Shown: positions 9,843-17,826, counted from the stretch's first letter. The stretch is 64,000 nucleotides of DNA from Thiomicrorhabdus sp. Kp2 (GCF_000478585.1 NZ_ARWI01000001.1:620001-684000); one strand, 5' to 3'. The notes: generated by a model from the sequence alone, not told the origin. Numbers and translations are program-made.

Positions 9843-10670
9843 TCAATGTAATTTTTTATATATCGTTTGCCCTAATAATTCGAAGCGGTCACACACTTTG
9901 TATAGTGATTCAGAGTGCCCAATAAATAGATGGCCATTATCAGGTAAACGATCTGCATAACGATTAAATAATTTACTTTGCGTTGGCTTATCAAAGTAGA
10001 TTACGACATTTCGGCAAAAAATCACATCAATGGCATCTTTTATAGGCCACTCACTCATTAAATTAAGCTGATCAAATTCAATAACGTCTTGCAATTCAGG
10101 TTTTACTTTGACCAACCCCTCTTGAGAACCTGTTCCTTTTAAAAACCAACGTTTTTTTCGCTCTTCAGTCACGCCTTTTAAACGATCTATTTGGTAAACG
10201 CCACGTTGTCCTGTGTCTACGACATTTGAGTCTAAGTCGGTTGCAATCACTTTTGCATCCCATCCAGCTGGCACCGTTTCTTTTAAGATAATTGCAATTG
10301 AGTAAGGTTCTTCACCCGTAGAACAACCTGCAGACCAAACTCGAATCTTTTTTTTGCTTTGATTCGCTTTTACCAGGCCTGGTATAACCGTATTTGCAAG
10401 ATATTCAAAATGATGGTTTTCTCTAAAGAAGAAGGTTAAGTTGGTAGTAATCGCATTGATTAGATGAACAAATTCTGACTCACCTTGAGCTTCAACATAG
10501 TTTAAATATTCTGCAAATGTTTGCATATTTAAAAAGCGAATGCGCTTTGATAACCGATTGTAAACTAAGTTCTTTTTTGACTCATTTAAATCAATACCTG
10601 CATAATCATAGACAATTTTTTTAACACGATTAAAGTCGCCATCCTGAAAATTAAATTCGCGCTCGCTCAT
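9843..10670 (-). CDS. cheR: Chemotaxis protein methyltransferase CheR
   Basis: CheR methylates receptor glutamates using S-adenosylmethionine. The 275-residue product has the all-helical N-terminal domain (about 10-80) and the SAM-binding domain with IRVWSAGCSTGEEPYSIA near residue 115, the acidic loop ATDLDSNVV and the late motif DVIFCRNVVIYFDKPTQ. Length is typical of single-domain CheR. It begins 220 bp from the divergent FliK-like gene with a candidate sigma-54 promoter in that gap. Residues IPGLVK are encoded by a near-perfect copy of the dispersed palindrome (10370-10385). Confidence 0.97.
   Translation of the reverse strand: MSEREFNFQDGDFNRVKKIVYDYAGIDLNESKKNLVYNRLSKRIRFLNMQTFAEYLNYVEAQGESEFVHLINAITTNLTFFFRENHHFEYLANTVIPGLVKANQSKKKIRVWSAGCSTGEEPYSIAIILKETVPAGWDAKVIATDLDSNVVDTGQRGVYQIDRLKGVTEERKKRWFLKGTGSQEGLVKVKPELQDVIEFDQLNLMSEWPIKDAIDVIFCRNVVIYFDKPTQSKLFNRYADRLPDNGHLFIGHSESLYKVCDRFELLGQTIYKKLH
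10370..10385. repeat. Dispersed palindrome copy in cheR
   Basis: TTACCAGGCCTGGTAT, one mismatch; encodes IPGLVK. Confidence 0.85.
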
Positions 10671-10710
10671 CTTTTGCCTTACCTTAAATAACGTTTAATA
10701 ACGATTGAAA

Positions 10711-10725
10711 GCAATAAGTTAGCCT
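10711..10725 (-). promoter_or_regulatory. Candidate sigma-54 promoter for cheR-cheB
   Basis: On the minus strand AGGCTA-N5-TTGC keeps GG and GC at the right distance but lacks the leading T. It lies about 40 bp upstream of cheR. The same 221-bp gap has an 8-bp inverted repeat (ATTTAGTT-A-AACTAAAT, 10745-10761), a possible operator; no convincing promoter for the FliK-like gene was found. Confidence 0.55.
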
Positions 10726-10891
10726 ATTATTCACAATGAACTTAATTTAGTTAAACTAAATCAACGCTAATCTTGTCGTTTTCCTGTAAAGTTATAATTC
10801 AAAAGATATTATAGCTGAAAGCGATAGAGGCAAATAAAAGCTATGCACACAAAAAACATATAACACCTTAATTGATGAATGTATTTAAGCC

Positions 10892-11938
10892 ATGGTCACA
10901 ATTTCAAATAGCTACCTAAACACTCAGGCATTGACAGTAAAAACCAATAGCTCTGTCGAGAGCCTATTAAAGCTAGGACAAATACTTAATGCCAACATTC
11001 AATCTGTAAGCGGCAATAAAGTGCAATTAACCATCGGTAATCAAACCCTAATTGCCACAAGCAAAACCCCCATTCAAGAAACGGGAACCATTCAGGTAAA
11101 AGTTAACCAAGTTAAACCCGATTTACAGTTAGTTATTGTTACCCCCCAAAATAAACAAACCACTTCAACACCTACAACACAAACGTTACAAGCGGCCTAT
11201 CGGCAATTTATTCCATTACAAGCACCTCTAACTCAAGTATTTCAACAAATTACAGTATTGCAATCTTTGCCACCTAGCCTGCAAGCTCCAGTTCAACAAC
11301 TGTTAGATTTAGTTTCTAAATCCAACCAATCTATTAGTGGCGACACCCTAAAACAAAAATTGGCTAATAGCGGTTTATTTTTAGAGTCAAAACTTAGCTC
11401 TGGAAAAACGCTCGATATCAGCTCTGTTAGAAACGATGTTAAAGCTCAAATATTACAACTACAACAGCAAGTTAGTGCGATTCAACAGCAAACGAGTTCG
11501 AGTGCGCTTACCAAACTGGCAACCCTCTTAGACCAAGCTCTTAGCCGCATTACCGTTCAACAGATACAAATGTTTGAAAACCCCAATATTACGCCACTAG
11601 AAATCCCATTTGAAAGAGACAAAAAAGCGGACAACGATCAGATTGAAATTAGACAAAACAAGCAAGAAGATAAGGACAACTGGGAAGCTTATATAGACTT
11701 GACCCTTCCTCAAGGATTACTATCCGTTAAATTAAGGCTTTCAGAAGAAAATGAACTTGATAGCTATATTTGGACAGAAACTGAAGAATTAAAAAATATT
11801 GTTGAAAACGATATTAACATCTTAAAAGAGTTATTAGTGTCCAACGAAATAAATCTAAAAACCATGCTTATCTCGCCAAACAAACCTAAAAAAACTGATA
11901 GCTCTACTAAAATAGCACTAATTGACATTAAAATTTAA
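10892..11938 (+). CDS. FliK-like (hook-length control related) protein
   Basis: The 348-residue product is Gln/Thr/Ser-rich in the middle (runs such as QLQQQVSAIQQQTSSS). Its N-terminus (VQLTIGNQTLIATS, then TGTIQVKVNQVKPDLQLVIV) resembles the second, FliK-related protein found beside a small FlhB-like protein in several gammaproteobacteria. The C-terminus has a compact beta-rich segment (WEAYIDLTLPQGLLSVKLRL) like the FliK hook domain in a degenerate form. It is distinct from the true fliK at 31083-32627. The assignment rests on context and general character, and the exact role is unknown. The FlhB-like partner lies 1.5 kb downstream beyond three chemotaxis genes. Confidence 0.6.
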   Translation: MVTISNSYLNTQALTVKTNSSVESLLKLGQILNANIQSVSGNKVQLTIGNQTLIATSKTPIQETGTIQVKVNQVKPDLQLVIVTPQNKQTTSTPTTQTLQAAYRQFIPLQAPLTQVFQQITVLQSLPPSLQAPVQQLLDLVSKSNQSISGDTLKQKLANSGLFLESKLSSGKTLDISSVRNDVKAQILQLQQQVSAIQQQTSSSALTKLATLLDQALSRITVQQIQMFENPNITPLEIPFERDKKADNDQIEIRQNKQEDKDNWEAYIDLTLPQGLLSVKLRLSEENELDSYIWTETEELKNIVENDINILKELLVSNEINLKTMLISPNKPKKTDSSTKIALIDIKI

Positions 11939-11954
11939 ACCCACACAGTTCTTT

Positions 11955-11969
11955 TGGCAATGTTATTGC
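11955..11969 (+). promoter_or_regulatory. Sigma-54 promoter for the cheW-receiver-STAS-flhB-like unit
   Basis: TGGCAA-N5-TTGC with exact -24/-12 spacing lies in the 165-bp gap before cheW at 12104 and is the only such site there. Confidence 0.7.
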
Positions 11970-12103
11970 TTCTTCATCAAAAAAGTTCAACATAACTATC
12001 TTTAAGAGATTTTTTAATAACTTAATTCAACAAAACTAGACCTTTTGAATTGAATCAGTTAACTTACCCTAAACCATGAAACAACCAAAAGAGAGATAGC
12101 AGC

Positions 12104-12628
12104 ATGGATAAAGATTTGGATGCCATTCAAAAAAACATTGAAAACAACGAATCTGCAGACGATCAAGTTTTAAGCTTTGTATTGGGTGATGAAGAATATG
12201 GTGTAGACATATTGAGAGTTCAAGAGATTAAAGGTTGGGAAAAAACAACTGCCATACCAAACACCCCTGCCTTTGTTATGGGAGTAATTAACCTTAGGGG
12301 TTCTGTTGTTCCAATTGTTGATCTACGAGTACGCTTTGGCTTAAAAGAAGTCACATACAATGATTCAACCGTGGTAATTATCGTGCGCTCTGTAAACAGT
12401 TCTGGTGCACAAAAAATCATCGGTCTTGTAGTTGATGGCGTTTCAGATGTTTATGCCTTAAATAGATCAGAATTACAAATCGCCCCGGAAATGGGGGGCA
12501 CAATACATACAGACTATGTCAATGGATTGGCCACTGTTTCAGATAAAATGGTTATTGTTCTGCATGTTGACCAATTAATTAACGATGGTATTTTGACTTC
12601 AATTAAAAAAGCCTTAAACATCGAATAG
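12104..12628 (+). CDS. cheW: Chemotaxis coupling protein CheW (first of two)
   Basis: CheW couples receptors to CheA in the polar array. The 174-residue product has an acidic N-terminal tail (about 1-22) and a full CheW domain: LSFVLGDEEYGVDILRVQEIKGW, then TAIPNTPAFVMGVINLRGSV, VPIVDLRVRFGL and IGLVVDGVSDVYAL. It has normal length and a clear AGAGAG ribosome site. It heads a plus-strand cassette with a single-domain receiver and a STAS protein, expressed from a sigma-54 site at 11955. A second cheW lies at 13934-14428 next to cheA, so the two may serve different arrays or be partly redundant. Confidence 0.93.
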   Translation: MDKDLDAIQKNIENNESADDQVLSFVLGDEEYGVDILRVQEIKGWEKTTAIPNTPAFVMGVINLRGSVVPIVDLRVRFGLKEVTYNDSTVVIIVRSVNSSGAQKIIGLVVDGVSDVYALNRSELQIAPEMGGTIHTDYVNGLATVSDKMVIVLHVDQLINDGILTSIKKALNIE

Positions 12629-12698
12629 TCGTCTGTATAATAAATAACAAATAATTAATAACTTCTAATATAAATTTACGAAAAGTGAGAGTGTTAAG

Positions 12699-13058
12699 AT
12701 GGCAAAGATTTTAGCTGTTGATGATTCTAAATCTATGAGACAAATGGTAAGCATGTCCCTTAAATCAGCAGGACATGATGTAACTGAAGCTGAAGATGGC
12801 GCTGTGGCTTTAAGTATAGCTCAGCAAAATCAGTTTGACTTAATTGTTACAGATATCAATATGCCTAACATGAATGGAATTGAATTAATCACTGCTCTTC
12901 GAGCTATGCCAAATTTTAAATTCACTCCGATTTTATGTTTAACCACTGAGTCTTCTGGTGATATGAAAACCAAAGGTAAAGAAGCGGGTGCAACAGGCTG
13001 GATTGTCAAACCTTTTAGTCCAGAAAAACTGTTGTCAGTTATTAACCGAGTACTTTAA
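12699..13058 (+). CDS. Single-domain response regulator (CheY-like)
   Basis: The 119-residue receiver opens MAKILAVDDSKSMRQMVSMS and carries the acidic pair at D8-D9, the phospho-acceptor Asp in VTDINMP (about 53), Thr in CLTTES and the Lys in WIVKPFSP. It is of the type found next to STAS and CheA genes in many proteobacterial chemotaxis clusters rather than the motor-binding CheY, which is at 17425-17826. It lies between cheW and a STAS gene with short spacers (70 and 44 bp). The likely job is as a phosphate sink or regulator of the STAS partner; that part is inference. Confidence 0.88.
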   Translation: MAKILAVDDSKSMRQMVSMSLKSAGHDVTEAEDGAVALSIAQQNQFDLIVTDINMPNMNGIELITALRAMPNFKFTPILCLTTESSGDMKTKGKEAGATGWIVKPFSPEKLLSVINRVL

Positions 13059-13102
13059 GCACTACTTAGCGTTTAAAGCCGTTAAATAAGGTATTAATTA
13101 AT

Positions 13103-13375
13103 ATGAGTAATATCATTCAACTTCCAGAGAACTTAACCATTCACCATATTGAGGGTCACTTCAACGAACTAAATAAAAAGTTTAACGATATGGGAGATGA
13201 GATCACATTTCAAGCCTCTGCCGTTGAAACCATTGATACATCTGGCCTTCAAACTTTGCTTGTTTTAGTAAAAGCAGCAGTAGAGAATGGTAAAAAAGTG
13301 GTCTGGCAAGATGTACCAGAAACTCTGAAATTAAATGCTGAAAAACTCGGTATTGCTTCTGAACTTTCTCTATAA
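13103..13375 (+). CDS. STAS-domain protein
   Basis: The 90-residue single-domain protein resembles anti-sigma-factor antagonists. It has the beta start NIIQLPENLTIHHIEGHF and the key loop VETIDTSGLQTLLVLVKAA, where the DTSG Ser/Thr is the usual phosphorylation site. STAS proteins of this kind accompany chemotaxis operons, but their role there is poorly defined. No anti-sigma kinase (RsbW-type) is encoded in the window. It follows the receiver gene by 44 bp and ends directly at an intrinsic terminator. Confidence 0.85.
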   Translation: MSNIIQLPENLTIHHIEGHFNELNKKFNDMGDEITFQASAVETIDTSGLQTLLVLVKAAVENGKKVVWQDVPETLKLNAEKLGIASELSL

Positions 13376-13398
13376 AAAACGGCTATAAGCCGTTTTTT
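13375..13398. terminator. Intrinsic terminator after the STAS gene
   Basis: ACGGCT-ATA-AGCCGT stem with A bases before and TTTTTT after; it overlaps the last base of the STAS stop codon. It lies only 23 bp before the FlhB-like gene, so that gene is read through, reinitiated or weakly expressed. Confidence 0.85.
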
Positions 13399-13420
13399 TA
13401 TCCCCTCCTTTCTTACGAAT

Positions 13421-13750
13421 ATGAAAGAAACCAAAACACTCACTGATTCCTTTGCCATATCACTCGAATATGAAGGTTCTGGCGCTCCTAAAGTCACGGC
13501 TAAAGGTAGAGGATATATTGCCGAAGAGATTATCAATACGGCTAGAAAAAACAATATTCCAATTCAAAGTGACCCTAATCTTGTTGGTTTATTGAGTCAA
13601 GTTGAACTTAACCAAGAAATTCCAGAAACACTCTATGAAGCAGTGGCTCAAGTTCTCATATTTGCCTATCAAATCAGCGGAAAATCGCCAATAGACCACG
13701 CGCCTATCAATTCAGAAACGACAAAAAACAAAGATAACACCAACAAATAA
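13421..13750 (+). CDS. FlhB C-terminal-domain-like protein (FhlB/EscU type)
   Basis: The 109-residue product matches only the cytoplasmic C-terminal domain of FlhB: AISLEYEGSGAPKVTAKGRGYIAEEI, then NNIPIQSDPNLVGLL and EIPETLYEAVAQVLIFAYQ. It has no membrane segments and no NPTH self-cleavage site; the region begins just after where the cleavage would fall. Related FhlB proteins can partly replace the cleaved C-terminal part of FlhB in export switching. The full-length FlhB is at 22793-23917. It pairs logically with the FliK-like gene at 10892. The ribosome site is weak and a terminator lies just upstream. Confidence 0.82.
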   Translation: MKETKTLTDSFAISLEYEGSGAPKVTAKGRGYIAEEIINTARKNNIPIQSDPNLVGLLSQVELNQEIPETLYEAVAQVLIFAYQISGKSPIDHAPINSETTKNKDNTNK

Positions 13751-13852
13751 TCTCACGACCGCTTGTATACTCCTCTATTCCTCTATATGTAATCGATGTT
13801 AAAAGTAAAACATTAAACGGCTTTATACAAGTTCATGAATAAAACCTAAAGC

Positions 13853-13910
13853 AAAAAGCCGCACCTTAATGAGTTAAATATGACATCTAACCATAAGATA
13901 CGGCTTTAAA
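13853..13910. terminator. Long bidirectional terminator hairpin
   Basis: AAAAAGCCG pairs with CGGCTTT, and the inner part continues with CTTA/TAAG and GTTA/TAAC pairings around an AT-rich loop. A and T tracts lie on both outer sides. It separates the convergent FlhB-like (plus) and cheA-cheW (minus) units. Confidence 0.7.
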
Positions 13911-13933
13911 AACCTACATAAACAGCGATGAGA

Positions 13934-14428
13934 TTAACTAAACATATTGTCTACTTCTATCAAGATAATCACATTATCTTCAAAATGAGCAATCCCTTGA
14001 ATATAGGAAGAGGCATTGTCCTTACTGGCTGACAAGGCTTCAAATTTATTTTCTGGAATATCTTTCACTTCCATAACAAAATCAACCAACATTCCAACGG
14101 TTTTTTCATCATCTAACTCAACAATAATGATTCGAGACAAATCATTTATCTCTTTTGGGGGCATTCCATACATAACCCGAGTATCAATGACGGTAACAAT
14201 AACACCACGTACATTAATCACACCCAAAATATTATAATCAGAACCTTCCACTTTTCGGATGGTGCCAACCCTCAATACCTCTCGGATTTTCTTAACCTGT
14301 ATACCATAAATCTCATTCTCTAATGTAAACAAGACACAACGAGCACTAGGTCCAGTATATTCATCCTCATCATCCAAGGCTCTCGCTCCACGAGAAGAAG
14401 ATGAAAGAGATTCTTTAACTAATTGCAT
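13934..14428 (-). CDS. cheW: Chemotaxis coupling protein CheW (second)
   Basis: The 164-residue product has a CheW domain from about residue 28: CVLFTLENEIYGIQVKKIREVL, then YNILGVINVRGVIVTVIDTRVMYGM and GMLVDFVMEVKDIP. A short Ser/Asp-rich tail (LSSSSRGARALDDEDEY) precedes it. It lies 11 bp downstream of cheA and shares the cheA promoter, so it is the likely main coupling protein for this CheA. It ends just before a bidirectional terminator. Confidence 0.93.
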   Translation of the reverse strand: MQLVKESLSSSSRGARALDDEDEYTGPSARCVLFTLENEIYGIQVKKIREVLRVGTIRKVEGSDYNILGVINVRGVIVTVIDTRVMYGMPPKEINDLSRIIIVELDDEKTVGMLVDFVMEVKDIPENKFEALSASKDNASSYIQGIAHFEDNVIILIEVDNMFS

Positions 14429-14439
14429 TCATACTCTCC

Positions 14440-16512
14440 TTACTGAAAACGCTGCACAACACCAGGTAAATCTAAAATAAGCGCAATATTACCATTACCA
14501 GTAATGGTTGCTCCTGCATAACCATGAACATGTTTTAGACCTACACCTAAAGGCTTGATGACAACCTCTTCTTGACCATTGACTTGATCAACGACCAAGC
14601 CCGCACGCTGATTACCAACAGAAACGATAATAACCTTGTCTCCACGATAATCGTCTTTTACCACATCGGGTGACAACCATTCTGACAAGAAAAACAAAGG
14701 CACACTTCGATTACGTAAACGTACCATCATTGCACCATCAATCCTGTTCGTTTTACTACCATCATAGTCAAAAATTTCTTGAACACTCGTTAATGGAATC
14801 GCATAGCTATCATTACCAAATGACACCATTAGTGTTGGTAAAATAGCCAATGTCAAAGGAACTCGAATGCTGATTTCCGTTCCCTGTCCCAGAACGGAAT
14901 GAATATCAATGCTACCATTAAGCTTGGTAATCATATTCTTAACAACATCCATCCCTACGCCACGACCAGAGATGTCGCTAATCTGTTCAGCTGTTGAGAA
15001 ACCCGCTGATAAAATAAGCTCAAAAGCAGACTTATCATCTAACTGATTCGCAGTAAGCTCATCCATCATGCCTTTTTCTACCGCTTTACGACGCAGTAAA
15101 TCAGGATCCATTCCTTTCCCATCATCGGTAATGGATAGTAATATATGATCCCCTTCTTGCTGGGCCGCAAGAACCACCGTTCCTTTTTTAGGTTTACCTG
15201 CTGCAATACGCTCTTCTGGCATTTCTACACCATGGTCAACAGAGTTACGGACTAAGTGGACTAAGGGGTCAGCTAATGCTTCGACCAAGTTTTTATCTAA
15301 ATCGGTTTCTTCACCACGTAACTCTAAATCGATCTCTTTTCCAAGTTTTCTCGCTAAGTCACGCACAACTCGAGGGAAGCGTCCAAAAACCTTCTTAACG
15401 GGTTGCATTCGCGTTTTCATCACAGATGCTTGTAAATCTGTAGTGACATGATCGAGATTACCAACAGCGTTAGAGATTTCTTCAATATTGCGTTCTGCAC
15501 CTCTAAGCGTTAGCAAACGATTACGAACTAAAACAAGCTCACCCACTAAGTTCATAATTTCATCTAAACGTTTAGTATCAACACGAACCGTAGATTCTGC
15601 TGTATTTTTTGCAGGAGCTTTAGGACTGGGTGCACTAGTTGATTTACTCTGTGCTACAGGAGCGGATGCTTCTTTAGCCGCTTTTTGAACAGCTACTGGA
15701 TCTGGTGAAAACTCTATAATCGGTTCAGGTATAGATACTGGTGAACCATTAATCTCACTTTCTAAAACATCACGCTGATTAAGTAAAGCTTCAAACTCAT
15801 CATCTGTCATATCGCCATCAGGATCAAGGCTTTCATCTAGCGATAAGCCTGGTGAAGACTGGAGTTCTGATTCGACGGAGCCAGTAGCATCCCTTTGATT
15901 TAATAAGGCCTCAAACTCTTCATCTGTCATATCTCCATCAGGGTCAACACCATCAGCTAGTTGAAGGCCTGATTCAGGCTTAGGTTCTTGAGCACTGGTA
16001 GGATGACTATCTCTTTGATTCAATAAAGCTTCAAACTCTTCATCTGTCATATCTCCGTCAGGATCGACTCCATCAGCAAGTTGCAAATGAGACTCCTCTT
16101 GGGGTTCTTCAGCAACTGGCGGAGATATTACCTTCCCCTTAGTCAAAGCATCTAGCTCTTCAAGAAGTTGCGGGTTATTTTCAGGTAACTCTCTTTCACC
16201 ATCATTCAGCAAATCAATTGAGTCACTAATAACATCAAAAGCGCGCAAAATCACATCTGCTGCAACCGCATCGTAACTTACATCACCATTTCGAATTTTA
16301 TCAAATACGTTTTCTGCTCGGTGACAAACTTCAATAAGAGGTGTAATACCTAAGAAACCAGCACCACCTTTAACAGTATGAAAACCTCTAAACACTGCAT
16401 TAAGCAGATCAGAATCAGTAGGTGAATGTTCCAAATCGACTAACTGCCCATTTAGTTGATCGACCAACTCTGATGCTTCAACTAAAAAGTCTTGTAAAAT
16501 TTCTTCATCCAC
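14440..16512 (-). CDS. cheA: Chemotaxis histidine kinase CheA with triplicated acidic linker motif
   Basis: CheA autophosphorylates under receptor control and passes phosphate to CheY and CheB. The 690-residue product has an HPt domain with the phosphorylated H45 in FRGFHTVKGG, a long linker (about 125-300), the dimerisation domain (TVRVDTKRLDEIMNLVGELV, about 320-385), the HATPase domain (VRNSVDHG, SITDDGKGMD, GRGVGMDVVK) and a C-terminal CheW-like domain. In place of a clear P2 domain the linker holds three 40-residue repeats, each with DPDGDMTD(D/E)EFEALLNQRD. These look like the EIDALL-type CheY-docking peptide of FliM. A sigma-54 site lies about 70 bp upstream. Confidence 0.96.
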   Translation of the reverse strand: MDEEILQDFLVEASELVDQLNGQLVDLEHSPTDSDLLNAVFRGFHTVKGGAGFLGITPLIEVCHRAENVFDKIRNGDVSYDAVAADVILRAFDVISDSIDLLNDGERELPENNPQLLEELDALTKGKVISPPVAEEPQEESHLQLADGVDPDGDMTDEEFEALLNQRDSHPTSAQEPKPESGLQLADGVDPDGDMTDEEFEALLNQRDATGSVESELQSSPGLSLDESLDPDGDMTDDEFEALLNQRDVLESEINGSPVSIPEPIIEFSPDPVAVQKAAKEASAPVAQSKSTSAPSPKAPAKNTAESTVRVDTKRLDEIMNLVGELVLVRNRLLTLRGAERNIEEISNAVGNLDHVTTDLQASVMKTRMQPVKKVFGRFPRVVRDLARKLGKEIDLELRGEETDLDKNLVEALADPLVHLVRNSVDHGVEMPEERIAAGKPKKGTVVLAAQQEGDHILLSITDDGKGMDPDLLRRKAVEKGMMDELTANQLDDKSAFELILSAGFSTAEQISDISGRGVGMDVVKNMITKLNGSIDIHSVLGQGTEISIRVPLTLAILPTLMVSFGNDSYAIPLTSVQEIFDYDGSKTNRIDGAMMVRLRNRSVPLFFLSEWLSPDVVKDDYRGDKVIIVSVGNQRAGLVVDQVNGQEEVVIKPLGVGLKHVHGYAGATITGNGNIALILDLPGVVQRFQ
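15771..16080 (-). repeat. Three 120-bp-period tandem repeats within cheA
   Basis: Well conserved 70-bp cores at 15771-15840, 15891-15960 and 16011-16080 are exactly 120 bp apart. They encode (approximately residues 225-247, 185-207 and 145-167) the peptide core DMTDEEFEALLNQRD. The spacers between cores differ, so selection probably keeps the core. Confidence 0.9.
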
Positions 16513-16581
16513 AGTTTCACCTCTTGGTCGTTATCTATACCGTCTTATAAAATTAACACGGAATTTAATAACATAAACAAA

Positions 16582-16596
16582 GCAATCCTTATGCCA
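16582..16596 (-). promoter_or_regulatory. Sigma-54 promoter for cheA-cheW
   Basis: On the minus strand TGGCAT-N5-TTGC, a near-consensus -24/-12 element about 70 bp upstream of cheA. Confidence 0.75.
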
Positions 16597-16646
16597 GGAA
16601 CAAAATTAAAAACTTACTAAGAAGCTCAAATAAACGCTAGTAAATC

Positions 16647-17327
16647 TTAAATGCCTAAATCACTCAGTAGATCATCAATATCTTCTTGTGATTCCACAAT
16701 GTCTTTTTTAGAATTTTGAGTAACATTAGGCCCAACACCGTGCATTTCTTTTGATTTCTGCTCCTGCTCACTCAATACCCTATCAGGAATAGCATGATAA
16801 TCATGACCAGAGTTTTCGATTAACTGAATCAAACTTTGCTCTAAAGAACTAATAACAAAAATCACCCTGTTTAATACCTGGCCTGTTAAGTCTTGGTATG
16901 ACTGTGCAAGCATGATATTTGTTAAATTTTCGCTTACTTTCGCTACCTCATGTTTGATTACATCAATCTCTTCTGCAGACACCTCTGCTTTTAATAGCGT
17001 CTGAACACTATCCAAATGCTGTAAAGCTTCTTCAGCGGTATCTAAAGTCTGATTACTCGCTTGTTCAGTCGTTTGAATAACGTACTCTAAACGCTCAGTT
17101 GCATCAGGAATATCATGCTTGGTTTGCATAAAAAGTGCATTATCATCAATATGATCTAAAGTTAAATGTAAGTTGTCCGTCAAAGCACTTAGTTGCTGAA
17201 AGAGCTCTGATTCCCGAATTTGGGTCATCTCATCAATAATTTGTATTGTTTTTTTATGATTATTTTCTTCTAGAGCTTCGACCAAGGCCTTAGCTTGCTG
17301 AATATTGATTTGAGATGCTTTATTCAT
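16647..17327 (-). CDS. cheZ: Protein phosphatase CheZ
   Basis: CheZ dephosphorylates CheY-P. The 226-residue product is mostly helical, with the catalytic region LAQSYQDLTGQVLNR (Gln in DLTGQ is the catalytic residue) and the C-terminal CheY-binding peptide SQEDIDDLLSDLGI. I start it at the ATG at 17327, preceded by AAGGAAG, rather than seven codons upstream at 17348. It follows cheY but a strong terminator-like hairpin lies between them, ending about 25 bp before the start codon, so cheZ may be expressed at a lower level than cheY. Confidence 0.93.
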   Translation of the reverse strand: MNKASQINIQQAKALVEALEENNHKKTIQIIDEMTQIRESELFQQLSALTDNLHLTLDHIDDNALFMQTKHDIPDATERLEYVIQTTEQASNQTLDTAEEALQHLDSVQTLLKAEVSAEEIDVIKHEVAKVSENLTNIMLAQSYQDLTGQVLNRVIFVISSLEQSLIQLIENSGHDYHAIPDRVLSEQEQKSKEMHGVGPNVTQNSKKDIVESQEDIDDLLSDLGI

Positions 17328-17352
17328 TAATAACTTCCTTATAAACAACTAC

Positions 17353-17395
17353 AAAAAAAGCCCAATTACTGAGGTTATTCAGTAATGAGCTTTTT
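17353..17395 (-). terminator. Terminator-like hairpin between cheY and cheZ
   Basis: Minus strand: AAAAAGC then ATTACTGA pairs with TCAGTAAT then GCTTTTTTT, with a 2-nt internal mismatch. It is symmetric enough to work in both directions, although cheY and cheZ point the same way. Confidence 0.75.
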
Positions 17396-17424
17396 GATTT
17401 AATTCGAAATTTCAACAACAATAT

Positions 17425-17826
17425 TCACAAAGACTGTGCTGAAATCCGTTCAAAAATAGCGTAAATTTTTTCATTTAGGGTAGCGGCCGTAAAGGGTTTA
17501 ACAATGTAATCATCTACACCTGCTTCAGTGGCTTCAATAATTTGTGATCTTTTAGCTTCTGCACTGATTAACAAAAAAGGCGTGTTTTTTACAGAAGGTT
17601 CGTTACGCACTTTTTTTAAAAGTTCCAAACCCGTCATATTAGGCATATTCCAGTCACAAACAATAAAGTCATAATGGGCTGTCTGAATCATAGCCCATGC
17701 TTTAACGCCATCTTCTGCTTCTTCAAAATGGCTAAAACCCAACTCTCGTAGCAAGTCTTTAACAATGGTACGCATTGTAGAAAAATCATCCACAACAAGA
17801 ATTTTCATACCTTGGTTAATCTGCAC
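17425..17826 (-). CDS. cheY: Chemotaxis response regulator CheY
   Basis: CheY-P binds FliM/FliN and changes motor rotation. The 133-residue receiver contains MKILVVDDFSTMRTIVKDLL, the phospho-acceptor Asp in VCDWNMPNMTG, SAEAKR and the Lys in YIVKPFTA. The frame opens with GTG at 17826; an internal ATG at 17808 would give a protein starting directly with MKILVV. I prefer the GTG because GGCGGG lies about 6 bp before it. It follows fliA, as in many polar-flagellate gammaproteobacteria, and is the motor CheY, unlike the receiver at 12699. Confidence 0.93.
   Translation of the reverse strand: MQINQGMKILVVDDFSTMRTIVKDLLRELGFSHFEEAEDGVKAWAMIQTAHYDFIVCDWNMPNMTGLELLKKVRNEPSVKNTPFLLISAEAKRSQIIEATEAGVDDYIVKPFTAATLNEKIYAIFERISAQSL

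Noticed and set aside
10790-10840. Sigma-28 promoter for the FliK-like gene (TAAAGTTA at about 10796)
   Set aside because: No -10 element at the required distance; only weak partial matches.
16875-16892. ACCTGGCCTGTTAA in cheZ as palindrome copy
   Set aside because: The core is CTGGCCTG, which is not the CAGGCCTG palindrome.
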